Assembly: GCA_035236585.1 (NCBI GenBank)
Contig: CP141128.1
Coordinates: 29,665,618 to 29,729,617 of the forward strand
DNA: 64,000 bases
Reading direction: 5' to 3'
Origin: Warburgia ugandensis
Taxonomy: Eukaryota > Streptophyta > Magnoliopsida > Canellales > Canellaceae
Shown: positions 1-12,678 of the stretch, in pieces
Numbering within the stretch: position 1 is the first letter of the stretch
Layout of the letters: the number at the start of each line of letters is the position of its first letter
Made by a program: the position numbers and the translations under genes
The notes under the pieces: model-generated
What the model was told of the DNA's origin: nothing
Database searches by the model: none
The model's input: the letters and a program-made list of their open reading frames with translations, nothing else

Positions 1-118
1 TCCCTAGGACACATATTTGGTAGCCTTCATAGCTGATATGATAGATTTGTCTGAGCCATTTGGTTTTCCATGCAATACTAGCATTTCTTCTTCTGGTGTG
101 TTAAAAGTGAGTTTCTTT

Positions 119-297
119 TTACAGCAATCCATAATTACCCAGTATTTTGCTAGCCAATCCATTTCCTAGTATTATGCCAAAATCTGTCATGTTTAGTAAA
201 ATGAGGTCTATACCCATTCTTTTTCCCTGTACTTCAACAAGTACATCTTGAAGATATTCCTGTAACCTAATTTTTTTTCCCAATGGTGTCATCACCT
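119..297 (-). pseudogene. Retropepsin C-terminal part of element 1
   Basis: The minus-strand frame encodes the typical downstream half of a Ty3/gypsy aspartic protease: an MTPLG-type segment, a VEVQG segment, then an LLNMTDFGIILG motif that corresponds to the usual DYDIILGMDWL of gypsy proteases. The catalytic D-S-G-S part of the same domain lies on the other side of the solo LTR, at about 3057-3068. The two halves are in the same frame if 298-2978 plus one target-duplication copy is removed. The GMDWL part is altered here (GNGLA) and a stop follows, so the protein is not functional. Confidence 0.75.
293..297. other. Target-site duplication, left copy (CACCT)
   Basis: CACCT immediately before the TG that starts the solo LTR; identical to 2979-2983. 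Confidence 0.85.
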
Positions 298-699
298 TGT
301 AATGCCCGAGCAATTTACGCTATTTTTAACAAAAATTGGACATTCTATGGGAAATGAACTATGTTGAATATTTGATTTTATTTAAAATAGTAAATGAAAG
401 AATTTGTGAGGAAACTTGGTACCATTAGATTCTACTCAAAAAATGGAATCCAACGCCTCAAAGAACGCCGAAAACGGAGTTTGTATGAAGAAGTTATGGA
501 CGTTTAAGGATCAAGGGCATATCTGTAATTTAAACAAAAAAACGAAAAAGAATGAAAAACGAGGGGCCGTTTTCATAACGGCACCCCTTGTCGTCTTCCA
601 CCTCCAGACTTCTCCAGAAAACCCTTTTCTCCCAATTTCTCCAGAACACACCAGGGGAAATGGCGGCACCACCATTGAGGGGCACCACCTTCTCCCCTC

Positions 700-707
700 T
701 ATAAAAG
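700..707 (+). promoter_or_regulatory. TATA box of the family C LTR
   Basis: TATAAAAG in a C-rich context about 400 bases into the solo LTR, the usual place for the U3/R promoter of a long plant LTR. Any activity is inferred. Confidence 0.5.
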
Positions 708-2575
708 CCCCATCTCCCCCCTCATGAAAACACGATTTCCCAGCCGTTTTGAGACTGGGGTTTCAGGCAAAATCGGAAACCCGTCTCAAGCACGACTTCT
801 CTGCATTTTCCAGCAACGGCCAAGCTCAAGTCAGGCCGACCATTGCCATCTCCCCATTTCCTCTCTTCTCTTGTTCCGGTCTGGTAGCGGGGTTTTCCCC
901 TTCATGGGTTCCGACAACAAGGTTTCCAGCAAAGGGAAAATGCACACGGGGAAACAAGGCATCCCCACGTGACCTAGGTAAGCCATTTTTCCCTTCTATC
1001 TCTCTGTTTCACTTCCCCCAGGCCAGATCCATACTGGATCTGGTCTTTTCCCAGCCGATTTTTCCAGTCGGAGAAGACAAAGCCAGTTCCAGCCGGCCAT
1101 GAACGAACCAGGCATCCCAGGGACGCCATGCTGCACGTGCGCCTAGGACTGGGTCCCTGGGACAGGATCCAGGCATACGACAGTGCGTACATTGTCCCAG
1201 CTGCGGCCTTCGGGTGCGCGCACGACATGGGGCACGGGTCCTGGCTCGACCAGGATGCACGAGGTGCCCTGGGAGCTAAGACGCGCCATGCTACAAGGTG
1301 AGTCCATGTGCGTCATAGCGCGTCACTTGAGCATGCATGTGCATGTGCAAAACGCGGTCCCTAGCATGGCCTTTGGGCGCGCACGCACGTGAGGCTGTCG
1401 CAGTTCAACTAGGATGCACGAGTGTCCTAGGAACTGGGCCATGCAAACCTAACGAGACTATAAGGATAGGATTAGAGGACAATTTACAGAGTTAACCAAG
1501 GACTAGCAGATCCACATCATAGGATCTAGCTTGACAAATGAATTAGGCAAGGACCATGGACCCTAAAGGCAGATCTAGCGATCTAATGTATCCATTCATA
1601 TCTAGGAGTTTATAAATGAGACCCAGGGACGGGTTGAGTGATAAAGGACGCGACTCCAGGAGACTTTGAGGTAGGTGCTCTATCGCTACTAGATATTTTA
1701 AAAAGAGCCATGATTGTTTTGAATGCATGTTTAAGTATAAATTATATGACTTGTTTAGCATGACTTATGGCTTGTTTGGCATATAAATGAATTCAGCATG
1801 CATATAATTAAATACATTATGCATAGACATGTTTTGCAAACAATTGCATATATTGTATGATTTGTGAGCATTGAGTTCTTGAAAAATTGCATGTCCTTGA
1901 GGGTTACCAAAAGACGCTGGAGTGCCCAAAAGACGCTGGGTAGGTAGTTGTGAGGGCTAGGCAGTTGTAAGGGACCCAAAGAGGACTGGTTTTGAAAAAG
2001 AGGTTTTTGCATGTTTGATCGTATATGATTTGGGCTGGTAAGCTCATGGGCACTATGCCGAGAGGTCTGGGTTGGCCTCCAGCCTCTACCACTATTAGGT
2101 GGATGGGTACCACGCCCAAAAAGGGCATGTCCCTGCTTCGACTGCATGTGGTACAAGGGGCTACCATTGGTGTCACGGCACTGGGTCGAAGTGTCATATG
2201 TCCCATGGAAGCATATGACCCTGTGTCCCTAGGTACCTGGGGACCACACGGCGGCCAGGTCGTGGGCATAGCTGGACCCTATGGTTTGAGGATTTACTTG
2301 CATTGCATATGGCATGACATGAGGTTGGTCGACCATACCATATATTCATGAGTTTGATTCAGTTGAGCATCTTATGCATATCATTATGTTTATGATATAT
2401 ATATATGATACTTTCAACTTGGATTATACAATTCTTTAAGTCGTTAGTATTCCGATTCGACAATGGTTTTTAATATCGATATTGAACATGGTTGTTCGAA
2501 CATGCACATGTTTTAAAAGAGCATATGATTTTAAACATAGCATGCATTGCAAAACTAGTAGTGATAGACTCCTAC

Positions 2576-2594
2576 TGAGTATACTATATACTCA
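2576..2594 (+). other. Short hairpin in the 3' part of the family C LTR
   Basis: Arms TGAGTATA and TATACTCA separated by 3 bases, about 385 bases before the LTR end. Comparable hairpins with other arm sequences occur in families A and B. Confidence 0.6.
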
Positions 2595-2978
2595 CCCTAA
2601 ATATTTTTCAGGATAGTTCCATTCACAAGTAGTAGACGCCTATGTTAGTGCTATGAGTAAGTAAATCAAAAGGAGACAATCATACATGTAAGTAAACACT
2701 CTACTCTTTGGACATGTATTTGTATTTATTTATAGTTGGGCTATGTGCTATGACTGGATAGACTTGGGGAAAAACATTTATGATTTCTGAAGTTTTTCAA
2801 AAACTACTTTGATAGTTGTGAAAGCAAATGACACTCGGGGTTTTCAAAATGAGTTTAAAACAAAAGATTTCCACTGCATTGCATGGTTTTCATAAAATGG
2901 TTTTCAAATAGGGATGCATCCCGCCTTAAGAATTAGATATTGCATTTAAAAATGCATGAGAAAGCCTCGGTCATCACA

Positions 2979-2983
2979 CACCT
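2979..2983. other. Target-site duplication, right copy (CACCT)
   Basis: CACCT immediately after the CA that ends the solo LTR; identical to 293-297. Confidence 0.85.
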
Positions 2984-4256
2984 CTAGCCATAATCCCAAT
3001 TTCTCCACTGTCAATTGTATACTAGAAGCAAATACACATGATATGAAAGAATGGGTGGATCCAGAATCAAACAATACTTTGGCATGGTGATGAGATACTA
3101 GCAATGTACCTTCTCAGTCAGTAATGGCAAACACCCTTCCTTAATGACGCGGTACGTTTTCAGGCTTTGCACCCTTAACTACTAAGGGTTTGTTGCAATT
3201 ATTAGAGAAATGCCCTAACTCACCGCATTTGTAACATTTGATAGGAGGTCGCGGTGGTGGTGGCGCCAAGCAGGGGCACGCATAGCCTAGATGATATGTT
3301 CTGCATGTGGGGCATGGTTTCCGTTTAGCTTGATTTCCTTGATGGTTAGAAGGCTTGAAGTTGTTCAACAGACTCTTGTCCTTCTTAAATGCTTTTTTAT
3401 GATAATTACCCCTCCACCATGTCGGGAGAATTGATTTCTCTCATAGTCTTCTTAAAATTTAGAAGCCATTTTGACACACTCAGTCATAGTTGTAGGTTTG
3501 GTTCCTAGCACCTTCGTTCTTAGCCTTGGGTGTAACCCTTCCATAAAATGATCCACCGTATGCCTTTCAGTATCACATATATGGCTTGCAAATCTCTTTA
3601 GTTGAATGAACTTATTTTCATAATCAACAACTGAAAGATTTCCTTGTCGTAGATCTAAGAACTCCTTCTCCTTCCGGGCTTGCACATGAATTGGGAAATA
3701 TTTTTCATTAAAAACATCCTTTAATTTTTCCCATGAAATATCTTCAGGATTGGAGAAGAAATTCCTTTTCCTGACCTCCACCAAAAAGCTACTTCTTGCT
3801 TAAATATATATGTGGCCAACTTGACCTTTAGATTCTTCAGAGGTCTTAACACACTGAAGGTCTTCTCTACTTCATAAATCCATTCTTAAGCCTTCTTAGT
3901 ATCACCTTTGCCATTGTAGCTAATAACCATCTTTTGGAACCTTTTGACCATCTTGTTTATCTTTTCAGGTGCCAGTTGAGAGGTTTCCATCACTCCACTA
4001 GGTAGAAGTGAAGAGTTATCCTGTACCGGAGTTGGAGTTTCTTGTTTGGGTATAGCAACCTAGGTCCCCCGTCAGGTTGAGCCTGGGCTTGAATACTTAA
4101 TGCTTCAACTGGAGTAGCCTGAGGCTGTATAAGCTAAGGAAAAAGATTCCTCAATACTCTATTCATCACCTCCTACAGATTATTCCCAGATGATCCTTCC
4201 ATAACATTCTTAGGTTCCCTTTGAGCGGTCTGCCTTGTTCCCCTTTTAGGTGGCAT
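2984..4256 (-). pseudogene. Gag and protease N-terminal part of element 1
   Basis: Gag starts at the Met codon at 4256-4254, about 110 bases after the PBS in minus-strand sense, with a basic start (MPPKRGTR). A retrotransposon-gag domain is seen at 3784-3452 (WEKLKDVFNEKYFP, LRQGNLSVVDYENKF). A CCHC zinc knuckle, CX2CX4HX4C with Cys/His spacing CYKCGELGHFSNNC, lies at 3236-3195, and a protease active-site DSGST at 3068-3054. In-frame stops, for example just after the N-terminal basic part at about 4175, and a frame break near 3450 interrupt it. Gag would coat the RNA in a virus-like particle and the knuckle binds the RNA. It is a decayed copy. Confidence 0.8.
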
Positions 4257-4366
4257 CCGCTCAAAACCAAGATTTCTATATAAGTATTCTACTTAACCCA
4301 TTTCTAATATATCCTAATTTGGATTATTACTTTGGACATATTAGAGCTGTGAGTGACTTGATGAAT

Positions 4367-4379
4367 GGCTTTGATACCA
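4367..4379 (-). other. Primer-binding site of element 1 (initiator Met-tRNA)
   Basis: On the minus strand TGGTATCAAAGCC, two bases after the LTR end. It is one base away from the usual plant iMet PBS TGGTATCAGAGC. Confidence 0.8.
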
Positions 4380-4381
4380 AC

Positions 4382-7300
4382 TGCAATGACCCGGGTTTTT
4401 GTAACATATTTTGTGAAACATTTTTTCAAAGGCAAAGCCCTTAATGGTAAAAAAAATTTGCAAACAATGCAAAGGAAATTCTTTTCTTTTAAATTTGTTT
4501 GTAGCAAAACCCAAGTCTCAGCTCAAGATACATAATACACATAGACATTTTATATAAAATAAAATTTTATTGAATACCAGGAATCATCTAGTAGTTCACT
4601 CTTACACAGCCCTTGTATTATAATTACAAACCATTGTCCAAATTACATATTCCAAAGTTCAAACCTCACCTTACATTAAAAACTCTCAATACAACAAAAT
4701 GCTCTCAAATAAAAATACATGTCTTCAAAGGACATACCCTAATTGATTATTCTCTTCAAATCTTCCACCGTCTTAAGCTCCTAAGTCTTTAAGGTTTACT
4801 TCCTTAAGCCTCCTTCCCTATATCTGAGATATTGTAAACATTCAATCATTTACAATATCTTAGCAAGCTATGCTTGGTAGGGGATACAAAAATATACTAC
4901 TACACTAATATAAGAATACCTACCTCAGTCATCATTCCATCATGGTTATCTACTAGTGAGTTATCTTAACATAGAGTATATATGTTATTTATGTAGTATA
5001 GGATAAATCAGTTAAAATAGTGAAATTTGTTCAAAACTTGTTCCTTCCCCTGGCTATACTTCCACTTAGAAGATCAATATTCATCCAATTCTTATACAGG
5101 AATTTTCTTTTCAAGAACTTATGTAGTGGCATCTCATCATGCGATGGCATTACACTATGCCTATCATATGTGCATCATAATGCAAAATACATTAGGACTA
5201 CTTTGCCATAGTCTTAATTCGTACAACATGCCTGGATCACTATATAATAATCTACTGATACCAACTGTAGAAATAACAAATCCATGTCCGCATGGGGAGG
5301 ACCATGGCTGTCACAGTGGCAACCTTCCCATTATTGCCCACCTGACTTTTAGCCTCTCTTTGGGCATGGTATTCATCATATAAATTTCAAGAAGCGGATG
5401 GCCAAACCCTCATAACTTCCCTAGTATAGCATCCCCAATCCTAGGACTATATAAAATAAAATCACAAGCCACCATGCTTGTATGTAAAATACATTGTACA
5501 TATTAGATGATGTGTCTGTTTAACTAAGGCTAAAATATTTTCTATGCCCTATTCTTAGGGTTTCCTTAGTCTACACATCTCATTACTTTCGCCTAATTTA
5601 ATTAGGTAATTAGATAGTTGAATTGGATCATGGGGTTGGTTCACTTAGTTGGATTATGTGATTGGATCATGACTATGCTAAGGTACTAAGCATACTTATA
5701 TCATGAAAGTCTATAATTCCAGACAAAAGATCATGTATGCATACACATGAATTCTTAATACATTCTTGTACATCCACCTACCTCAAAGTGGTATCATGGT
5801 CATGATTCATACATCTCAACTCCATATTGTCCATTATGATCTTGATTCATACATTTGTCAACCATACATATAAAGTTATTCTTCTAGACAAGTATTCTTT
5901 CTACATGGGGTTATTCTATGATGGATAGCCTAATCTTTCCTTAAACCATATATGATCAAGGTTTCAAATCTTCTAAGTTCACAATCTACACTATAAGTAA
6001 AATCATAGAAAAATACTACAATCTACATTATATTTCTTTTCTTTTTGTTTGTGATCTTTCAAGATCTCTCTTAGATCTTGTTTGATCTTCATTATCTTAT
6101 TTACAATTTTTATTAGGATGAGATGATTTACTAACCTTTTATCTTCTTATTATTATTACTTAACTAGTTAATGTTTTACTAGTTGAGGATAGCTTATTTC
6201 ATCCTAAGTCTAGGCAACTCCTCTTATATCAAACTAGCTAAGGCCTCCTAACGAAATGATTGAACACAAAGTGGTAACTTCAATCACCATGCAAAGAGGC
6301 GTTTAGACCTCACAAGCATCAATGAAAGGTGGGGGAAAAGTGAGGCTCTATTAGATAAGCCCCTTAACCACTACGTTCATCATCCACTAGGGTGACCTTA
6401 GCTCAACTTTTCATAAGATTCCTATGAGCATTTTAACCCTAAGTACTCTTTCTAATTGATTTTAATTAAATCCATGAACATTTAAATTTCATTAATGGAG
6501 GTTCATTATTCTCCTAATTTGGGCCAAGGAAATGATATTCCTTATATTATCCTACTAACTATAGCCCTTACTATCATTAAGCCCATGTCATTTATTTCAT
6601 GTAAATGTCCTTCAATTCTAATTTCATTTAATTACATTTTCAATATAGTTTTCATAACATAAGCATTAAAGTATAAATAAATAATTAAATCAACTACGCA
6701 ATAAATGACAATTATAATAACATTCAATAATTTAGATAAAAATCTAACATGCTATAACTATTCATCATGATCTAATGGTCATTATTCATCTTTCATCTCT
6801 TTTAGGGTTTAGATCTTGATCTTTTCATTTTCCTTTAGATCTAACACATCTTCTTGATGTGATTTTATTATTAGATCATTGATACATCTCATCCAATGAT
6901 TTGTTCTTTCTTGATCCAAACAAATAAGAAGATCTTAAGTCATTTTATCTAATTTAAAGGCATAGATCTTGATCTATCCCAAATCATCATCATCCAGTCC
7001 ATAATTCCATATGATATTAACTTTATATCTTCTTCAAAACACATCCATACTGTCCAATCATCCTTGATCAACTTGATCAAGGAGATTTCCTTTCATTTTT
7101 ATGGATCTTACTACTTTTTAAGGCTAGATCTCTTAATTAATCATAGATCAGTCACTTATAACCATGGATTCTATGTCACACAGTCACAAGATCATCAATG
7201 GATTAGGATTATAGAGTTTGATCATTCCAAATTTCACTAATTATGAGAATTAACAATACTTTTCTTTATTAACAAAATTTTACATTCATCAAAGCATAAA

Positions 7301-9145
7301 TTTTCTAACTTCAGTAGGTTCTACTCATTAATAGAATCCAACCCAGCTTTCCAATCTCAATTTGGAGTTAAATTGAGATCAAAATTGGGATTTTAAGATT
7401 TCAGCCCATTATAAGGGCTGAATTTTAATCTTACTATTTTTGTTGATTTACTTGATCTAGAAACCTAAAAATTTTACTGTGATCATTATCCTTAAGGTTT
7501 TGGAATCCTCTGAACCCATCCATTAATTCAAATTTCAATTTTGGGATCATCATGATCATGATCCAAGGTTGTTACTACGAATTTTTGTTATAATCTCAAA
7601 TAAATACAATTTAAAACATACATTTTGTGAGTTCAGTAGCTTAAAAAAGTGACAAGGAATCTATAAAAAGCTTCAGATCTAAAATCAGAGCTATATTGAG
7701 CTCTTAATTGGAAAAATAAGGTTTCTAGTTCAAAATTTGGATGATCTAGATCAAATTTGGGTTTACGGCTGGGGGACGACCAGCGGCCAGCACTCATTGC
7801 CACCTATCCCTAGTGGTTGATGGGGGTGATTGGTTATAGGCGAGATGGTCCAAATCTAAATCGTCGGATCTGCATTGCTGGATCTCCTCCATCTTTGACC
7901 ATCAACAGCCTAGATTTCATCTCTTGGGGTTTTTGGGCCCCAAGATTCCATCCAATGGCTCACATATTTCATCTGAGTTGTCCAAGATGGTGGATCTCAC
8001 CCTGTTGCCTGATCCATAGTCTCTGATGGATCAACGGCCAAGGAGATCTCCTGGAGGTCGAAAAACACCACCTAACTAATGGAATGGAAAGAGGGGAGGG
8101 AGATGCACCTACCTAGAGTGTTTAGAGTCCAGAAACTTGGACGAAAAATAAGAAAATCCATGCCTAAATATAAGTCTCCAGATCCACTATTTTTCAACTA
8201 TTTGGTTAGTGAATATTCCATTGATCGTTGCAAAAGTATAGGGCCTTTGTGTATTTGGATATGCTAAACCTCTTTGACAGAGTGGATTAAGGTTTCAACA
8301 ATCTAAAGTGGACATCTAATTGAAAAACTATAACAAGAAAAAAACCTTGCTCATCTGGGACGACGTGTCTACTGACGCACCTGATGATTCAGGGTAGAAT
8401 ATTCCCCCGGGTACGTCTGTGGACGTGCTAATAGAAGAAAAAAACCAAGGAGAAAGAAGGAAGAAAAGAGAGAGAAGGGGGAAGAGTTTTGAGTTGAGAT
8501 TTTGGGGGAAGCTAGTGAATTTCGTGCCAAATTTTGTGAACATTTCTAGGAATTTTTTTTCTGAGGTATTTATAGGCATTTTGGGTGTTTTTCATGATTA
8601 TATGTAATTATTATGTTTTATTCTTTTTATTATTCAATGTTCATTGGATTCCCACTACCACCTCTTTCTCCACTATTAGGTGGTAGTGGTTTGACTCATA
8701 ATTACACATTTTTTTATCATTGGATTCCTTTGTGGGTCCCTTGTGGGTCCTATGGGTGTGAAAAGACCATTTTGCCCTTTTAATTCCAAAAATGGAGAAA
8801 AATAGTGTTTATTCCCATGAACATGAAATTAAGCCTACTTAGTTGCGTTGGATTCTTATTTTTGAGTACATTCCAAATTTTTATGTCTTAGGTCTCAGTT
8901 ATGAGTAAAATTATCATTTTACCCTTTTGTTCATAAAACTGTAGAAAAATAAGGATTTTTCATCCTAATTCAGAATTTGTCATGCTTACAGTCATTCTAA
9001 AAGGTTCGTTGAGTATATTTTCAATTATACATGTCTTTTACCTTCATTGTACTTCTATGAGAAGTGCATTTTTACTAACCCTAATATTCCAGCTTGATTT
9101 TTCCTTGAAATTCTCAATTTCATTACCAAAGTTAGGGGTGTTACA
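4382..9145 (-). repeat. 5' LTR of element 1 (family A, about 4.76 kb)
   Basis: In minus-strand sense it starts TGTAACACCCC at 9145 and ends GGGTCATTGCA at 4382, directly followed by the PBS. It is homologous over its length to the solo LTR at 55268-59738 and to the LTR starting at 62390. A hairpin with two perfect 12-bp arms lies at 4827-4860. It is AT-rich and has no coding capacity beyond short chance ORFs. Confidence 0.85.
4827..4860 (-). other. Hairpin in family A LTR
   Basis: AGATATTGTAAA and TTTACAATATCT arms with a 10-base loop. The same arms are present in the other family A LTR at 59347-59380, although the loop differs. Confidence 0.65.
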
Positions 9146-10174
9146 GAAATGTCATACTACAATGCAATGATGATCTCAAGGACTCCTAAACACATCTCAA
9201 AAACTACAATGAAAATTAGCTATCTCTGTTAGAAGTAATGGTTATGGGTATCCTATGTAGGCTCATAACTTCTTAGATGTACAGCCGTGCCAGACTATCA
9301 GTAGATTGATTCTGTTAGATTGGGAGGAAATGTGCCAATCTCGTTAGCCGATCAACTACCACCTATATCATGTCATGTCCACTCAAAATAATGGGTAAAC
9401 TCATAATGAAATCATGGTGATATGATCCCACTTTCACTCAAGAAGCTCAAGGGGCTACAAAAGTCCTACTAGCCTTTGATGCTCAGCCTTGACCTACTAA
9501 CACATCAAGCATCAGTCAACAAACTCTCCAACATCCTTCTTCATACCATTCCACCAGAAGTGACCTTTCATATCTTGATACATTTTTTTTCCACTATGAT
9601 GAAAGGTATACTGTGATTGATGTGTCTATCTAAGGATTTCTTACCTCAATGCAGAACTCACTAGAGCCAAAGATCACTTGTGCATCCAAAGACTACCATC
9701 TGTTTCCCAAGTGAAGTGTGGCTTGCTAATCAATGCATGTGTCTCATCATTGTCCTTCTGCATCAAAAGAACTCTCTTAACAATGACAGTCCTGACTGCC
9801 AAATTTGTCATGAATGATCTCACATCCTTGTGATGTATTTATTATCTGCACTGGACTACTACTTCTTGTAGTGATTTCCACATCCTAGAAAAGCATGCTC
9901 ACACACATCACATGTGCCTTTTGACTTAATGCATCAATCACTACATTAGCCTTTCTTGGATGATACTAAATACAAAAATCATGATCTTTTGAGTACTTTA
10001 TCCATCTCCTCTGCCTCATACTTAAGTCTAACTATAGGAATATATACTTAAGATTCTTATGATTAGTGAAGACCTCCAACTTCTCCCCATATAAGTAATG
10101 TCTCTGAATCATTAAAGAAAAAACCACAAGTTCCAACTCCAGATCATGAGTCGGGTAATTCACCTCATGCTTTT

Positions 10175-10381
10175 TCATTTAGAAGAAGCATAGTAAATTA
10201 CTTTTTGATTCAACATCAACACACACACCCCAAACCTTTGCCTGAGAGAATCATTGAAGATCACAAAACCTCTGTTGCCTGATGGTAAGGTAAGTACTGG
10301 TGTAGTGGTCAGCCTCCTCTTCGGTTCTTGGCAGCTCATTTCACATGTATCCCACACAAATCTCACATCTTTCTTTGTCAT
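10175..10381 (-). pseudogene. RT/RNase H junction fragment of element 2
   Basis: The minus-strand frame carries the gypsy-type RT C-terminal and RNase H N-terminal signature: DVRFVWD, then RRLTTTPVLTLPSG, then an RNase H start in which the first catalytic Asp of the usual YCDAS motif is still an Asp (FNDSL). It is homologous to 39826-40003 of the family B element. Flanking frames are broken. Confidence 0.75.
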
Positions 10382-12638
10382 CTTGGTCGATGGTGAGGTA
10401 ATGCATGAAAATCCAACAATACCTAGAAAATCTCACATCTCTCTTTGTCATCTTTCTTTATGGTAGTATCCAACAATACCTAGGAAACTCCATGGGTATC
10501 TACGAATCGATATGAATATAATGAAACATCCATCAGCAAGTTCTATTATGCCTATGTCACGAGGGTCTCACGAACATGTTTTTAACACTACCTCGACACC
10601 TGGGCCGCAAATCTCATCACCCATCTACTACATCATCTTTAAAAATGACATGACCTAGAAAATTTACTTCCACCAACCAAAATTCACACTTACTAAATTT
10701 TGAATGCCATTGATGTGTCCTAATCTCCTAACTCATTGAATAAACCAAGATGCTGTCCATAAACTCAATAACAAATTTATCAAGAACAACTTGAACACCT
10801 GATTCATAAGATCCACAAATGCTACTAGAGCATTTGTCAACCCAAATGACATTACTCTGAATTCATAATGTTCATATCAAGTTATTAACGTTGTCTTTGA
10901 AATATCTTCTTCTCTAATCCTCAATTGATGATACCTCAAAGTTGCATGAAGATGATCGAAGAGGTCATCTATCTAGGGTAGAGGACACTCTTTCTTCATT
11001 GTAACCTTGTTAAGCATCTAGTAGTTACTGCAATGTCTTATTGTCCCATCCTTCTTTTTAATAAAGAGGACTAGTGCTTCCCATGGTGAGACACAAGGTC
11101 AAGTGAATCCTTTGTCCAAAAATTCCTACACTTAGTTCTTCAGCTCTTTTACCTCTGCTAGGGCCATTTTATATGGCACTTTGGAGATGGGTGTTGTCCC
11201 TAATATCAGTTCAATAGTGAAGTCTATCTCTATTTTAGGTGGTAATCCTAGTAGATTGTTAGGAAATACATTTGCAAGTTCTCAAACTATTGCCACCTCC
11301 TCCAAACTAGGTTTTTTAACCTTTATAACCTCAACTCTAGCCAAAAAGGCTTCACTTCCCTTAGTAATGTGCCTAATCACCTTCATAATTAAATTACATG
11401 CCCTTATAGAGTCTTGTCTCCCCTGAAAGGAGATGATCACCTCTCTTAGAACATCAAAGGTGACCTTCTTCTAGTGACAGTGGACTATTTCCCAATGCAA
11501 AGGCAACTTGTCCATCCCTAGGATGACATCAAAATCTGGCCTATGTTGTAGGACCAAGTTAGGATCCATTCACCCTTTCTTCATGACAACTGGCACACTC
11601 CCTTAAGGAATTTTTTGTGCACATAGGGACTAGCCCTAACAAAATCATCACCTCCAAGCAATACCCTAAACTCTAGACGAGATTCTTCACACGCAAGGAA
11701 AAATCATGCAAAATGAAAGTGCTTAGAACCTGAATCATAAAGAATTTTTCCAAGTTTATGCTAGGTAAGAAGAGTACCTTCCACCACTGCAATTGATGCT
11801 TGCACCTATCTAGCCATGATGGCATGCACTCACCCTTGAATCCTAAGAAATGGATCTTTCTTAACCTCACCCTAATTTTCCTCTTCTAGCAATCTTTAGC
11901 AAAGTGTCATGCCTTTCCACAATTGTAATACTTGATGTATGTAATGGGACATGGTTTACCTAGGCGATACCTCCTACATTGTGGGCATGGTCTGGATTAG
12001 GTCCCTTTTTGTAGTTGTCAAACTGACACTTTCATGGTTGTAGCAACCTTGAAGACTACATGGGCCTCTTCTCCTGCCCAATATGTCCACTAGTGCCAAC
12101 ATTTTTCTCCTTTTTCTCCATCTACACTCACTTGTACCCTTTCTCAAAAATAGAGTCCATTTTGATTATTCTAACAATGTTAGTAAGCTAAATCCTGGGG
12201 ATTATGCTCTTCAATTCAGAAGCCAAACCATCGACAAACTTCTCAACCACTCATTCATTAGTAGTACAGACATTTAGTGCAAACCTCTAAAGTCAAGTGA
12301 ACATATTCTCTTAATAGATCATAAATATGTTGCCTTATTCTAAGATCTAGAATGCTTTCTTTTTCTATCTTTGAATATGAGGGGGAAAATATTTGTTGAA
12401 GAAAAATGTCTTAAATTCTTCCCATGGAATTGCCTTGATACTCACAAAATGAGTTTGTTTCCTTGTCTTCAACCAAAATGATGCCTCTCTAGTTCTCACA
12501 AAAGTAACCATAACTACCTTCTTCTCTTTAGGGACATCCATTGCCAGAGAACTTTCTCAACCTCGTACATCCATGTCTCTGCTATGTTTGGTTCATCCCC
12601 TGCTAGCATTTTCACTTGGACCTCTTGGCCCTCTATTT

Positions 12639-12678
12639 GGTGCTACCTCTGGTTGGTTAACCAACCAGAGGTAGCACC
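12639..12678. repeat. Perfect 40-bp palindrome with no spacer
   Basis: Left arm 12639-12658 and right arm 12659-12678 are exact reverse complements, 20 bases each, meeting at GGTT/AACC. It lies in the gag region of element 2. It may be a short inverted duplication made by repair, or an assembly artefact. Confidence 0.9.

Larger units (their letters stand above)
298..2978 (+). repeat. Solo LTR (family C) with perfect 5-bp target duplication
   Basis: It begins TGTAATGCCC and ends TCATCACA, and is flanked on both sides by CACCT (293-297 and 2979-2983). The flanking minus-strand protease frame is continuous across the empty site, which confirms both borders. Nothing inside looks like gag or pol, so this is a solo LTR left by recombination between two LTRs. 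A TATAAAAG box lies at about 700-707, a GA-poor, C-rich leader follows, and a short hairpin with 8-bp arms lies at 2576-2594. The opening region (about 470-500) shares wording with the family B LTR, for example CGAAAACGGAGTT, which points to a related chromovirus lineage. Orientation is + by comparison with family B. Confidence 0.88.
1..9145 (-). mobile_element. Element 1: partial Ty3/gypsy LTR retrotransposon (family A), left end outside window
   Basis: Read on the minus strand, it runs LTR (9145 to 4382), primer-binding site (4379 to 4367), gag (from a Met codon at 4256), CCHC knuckle, retropepsin, and then leaves the window at position 1, so RT, RNase H and integrase are not visible. A solo LTR of another family (298-2978) sits inside its protease region. 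Stop codons and frame breaks in gag show it is dead. Its LTR abuts the integrase of element 2 at 9146, so it inserted into that older element; the first 5 bases beyond it (GAAAT, 9146-9150) should be one copy of its target duplication, the other lying outside the window. Gag, protease and PBS type and the very long LTR suggest a Tekay/Del-like chromovirus, but the chromodomain end is not in view. Confidence 0.85.
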
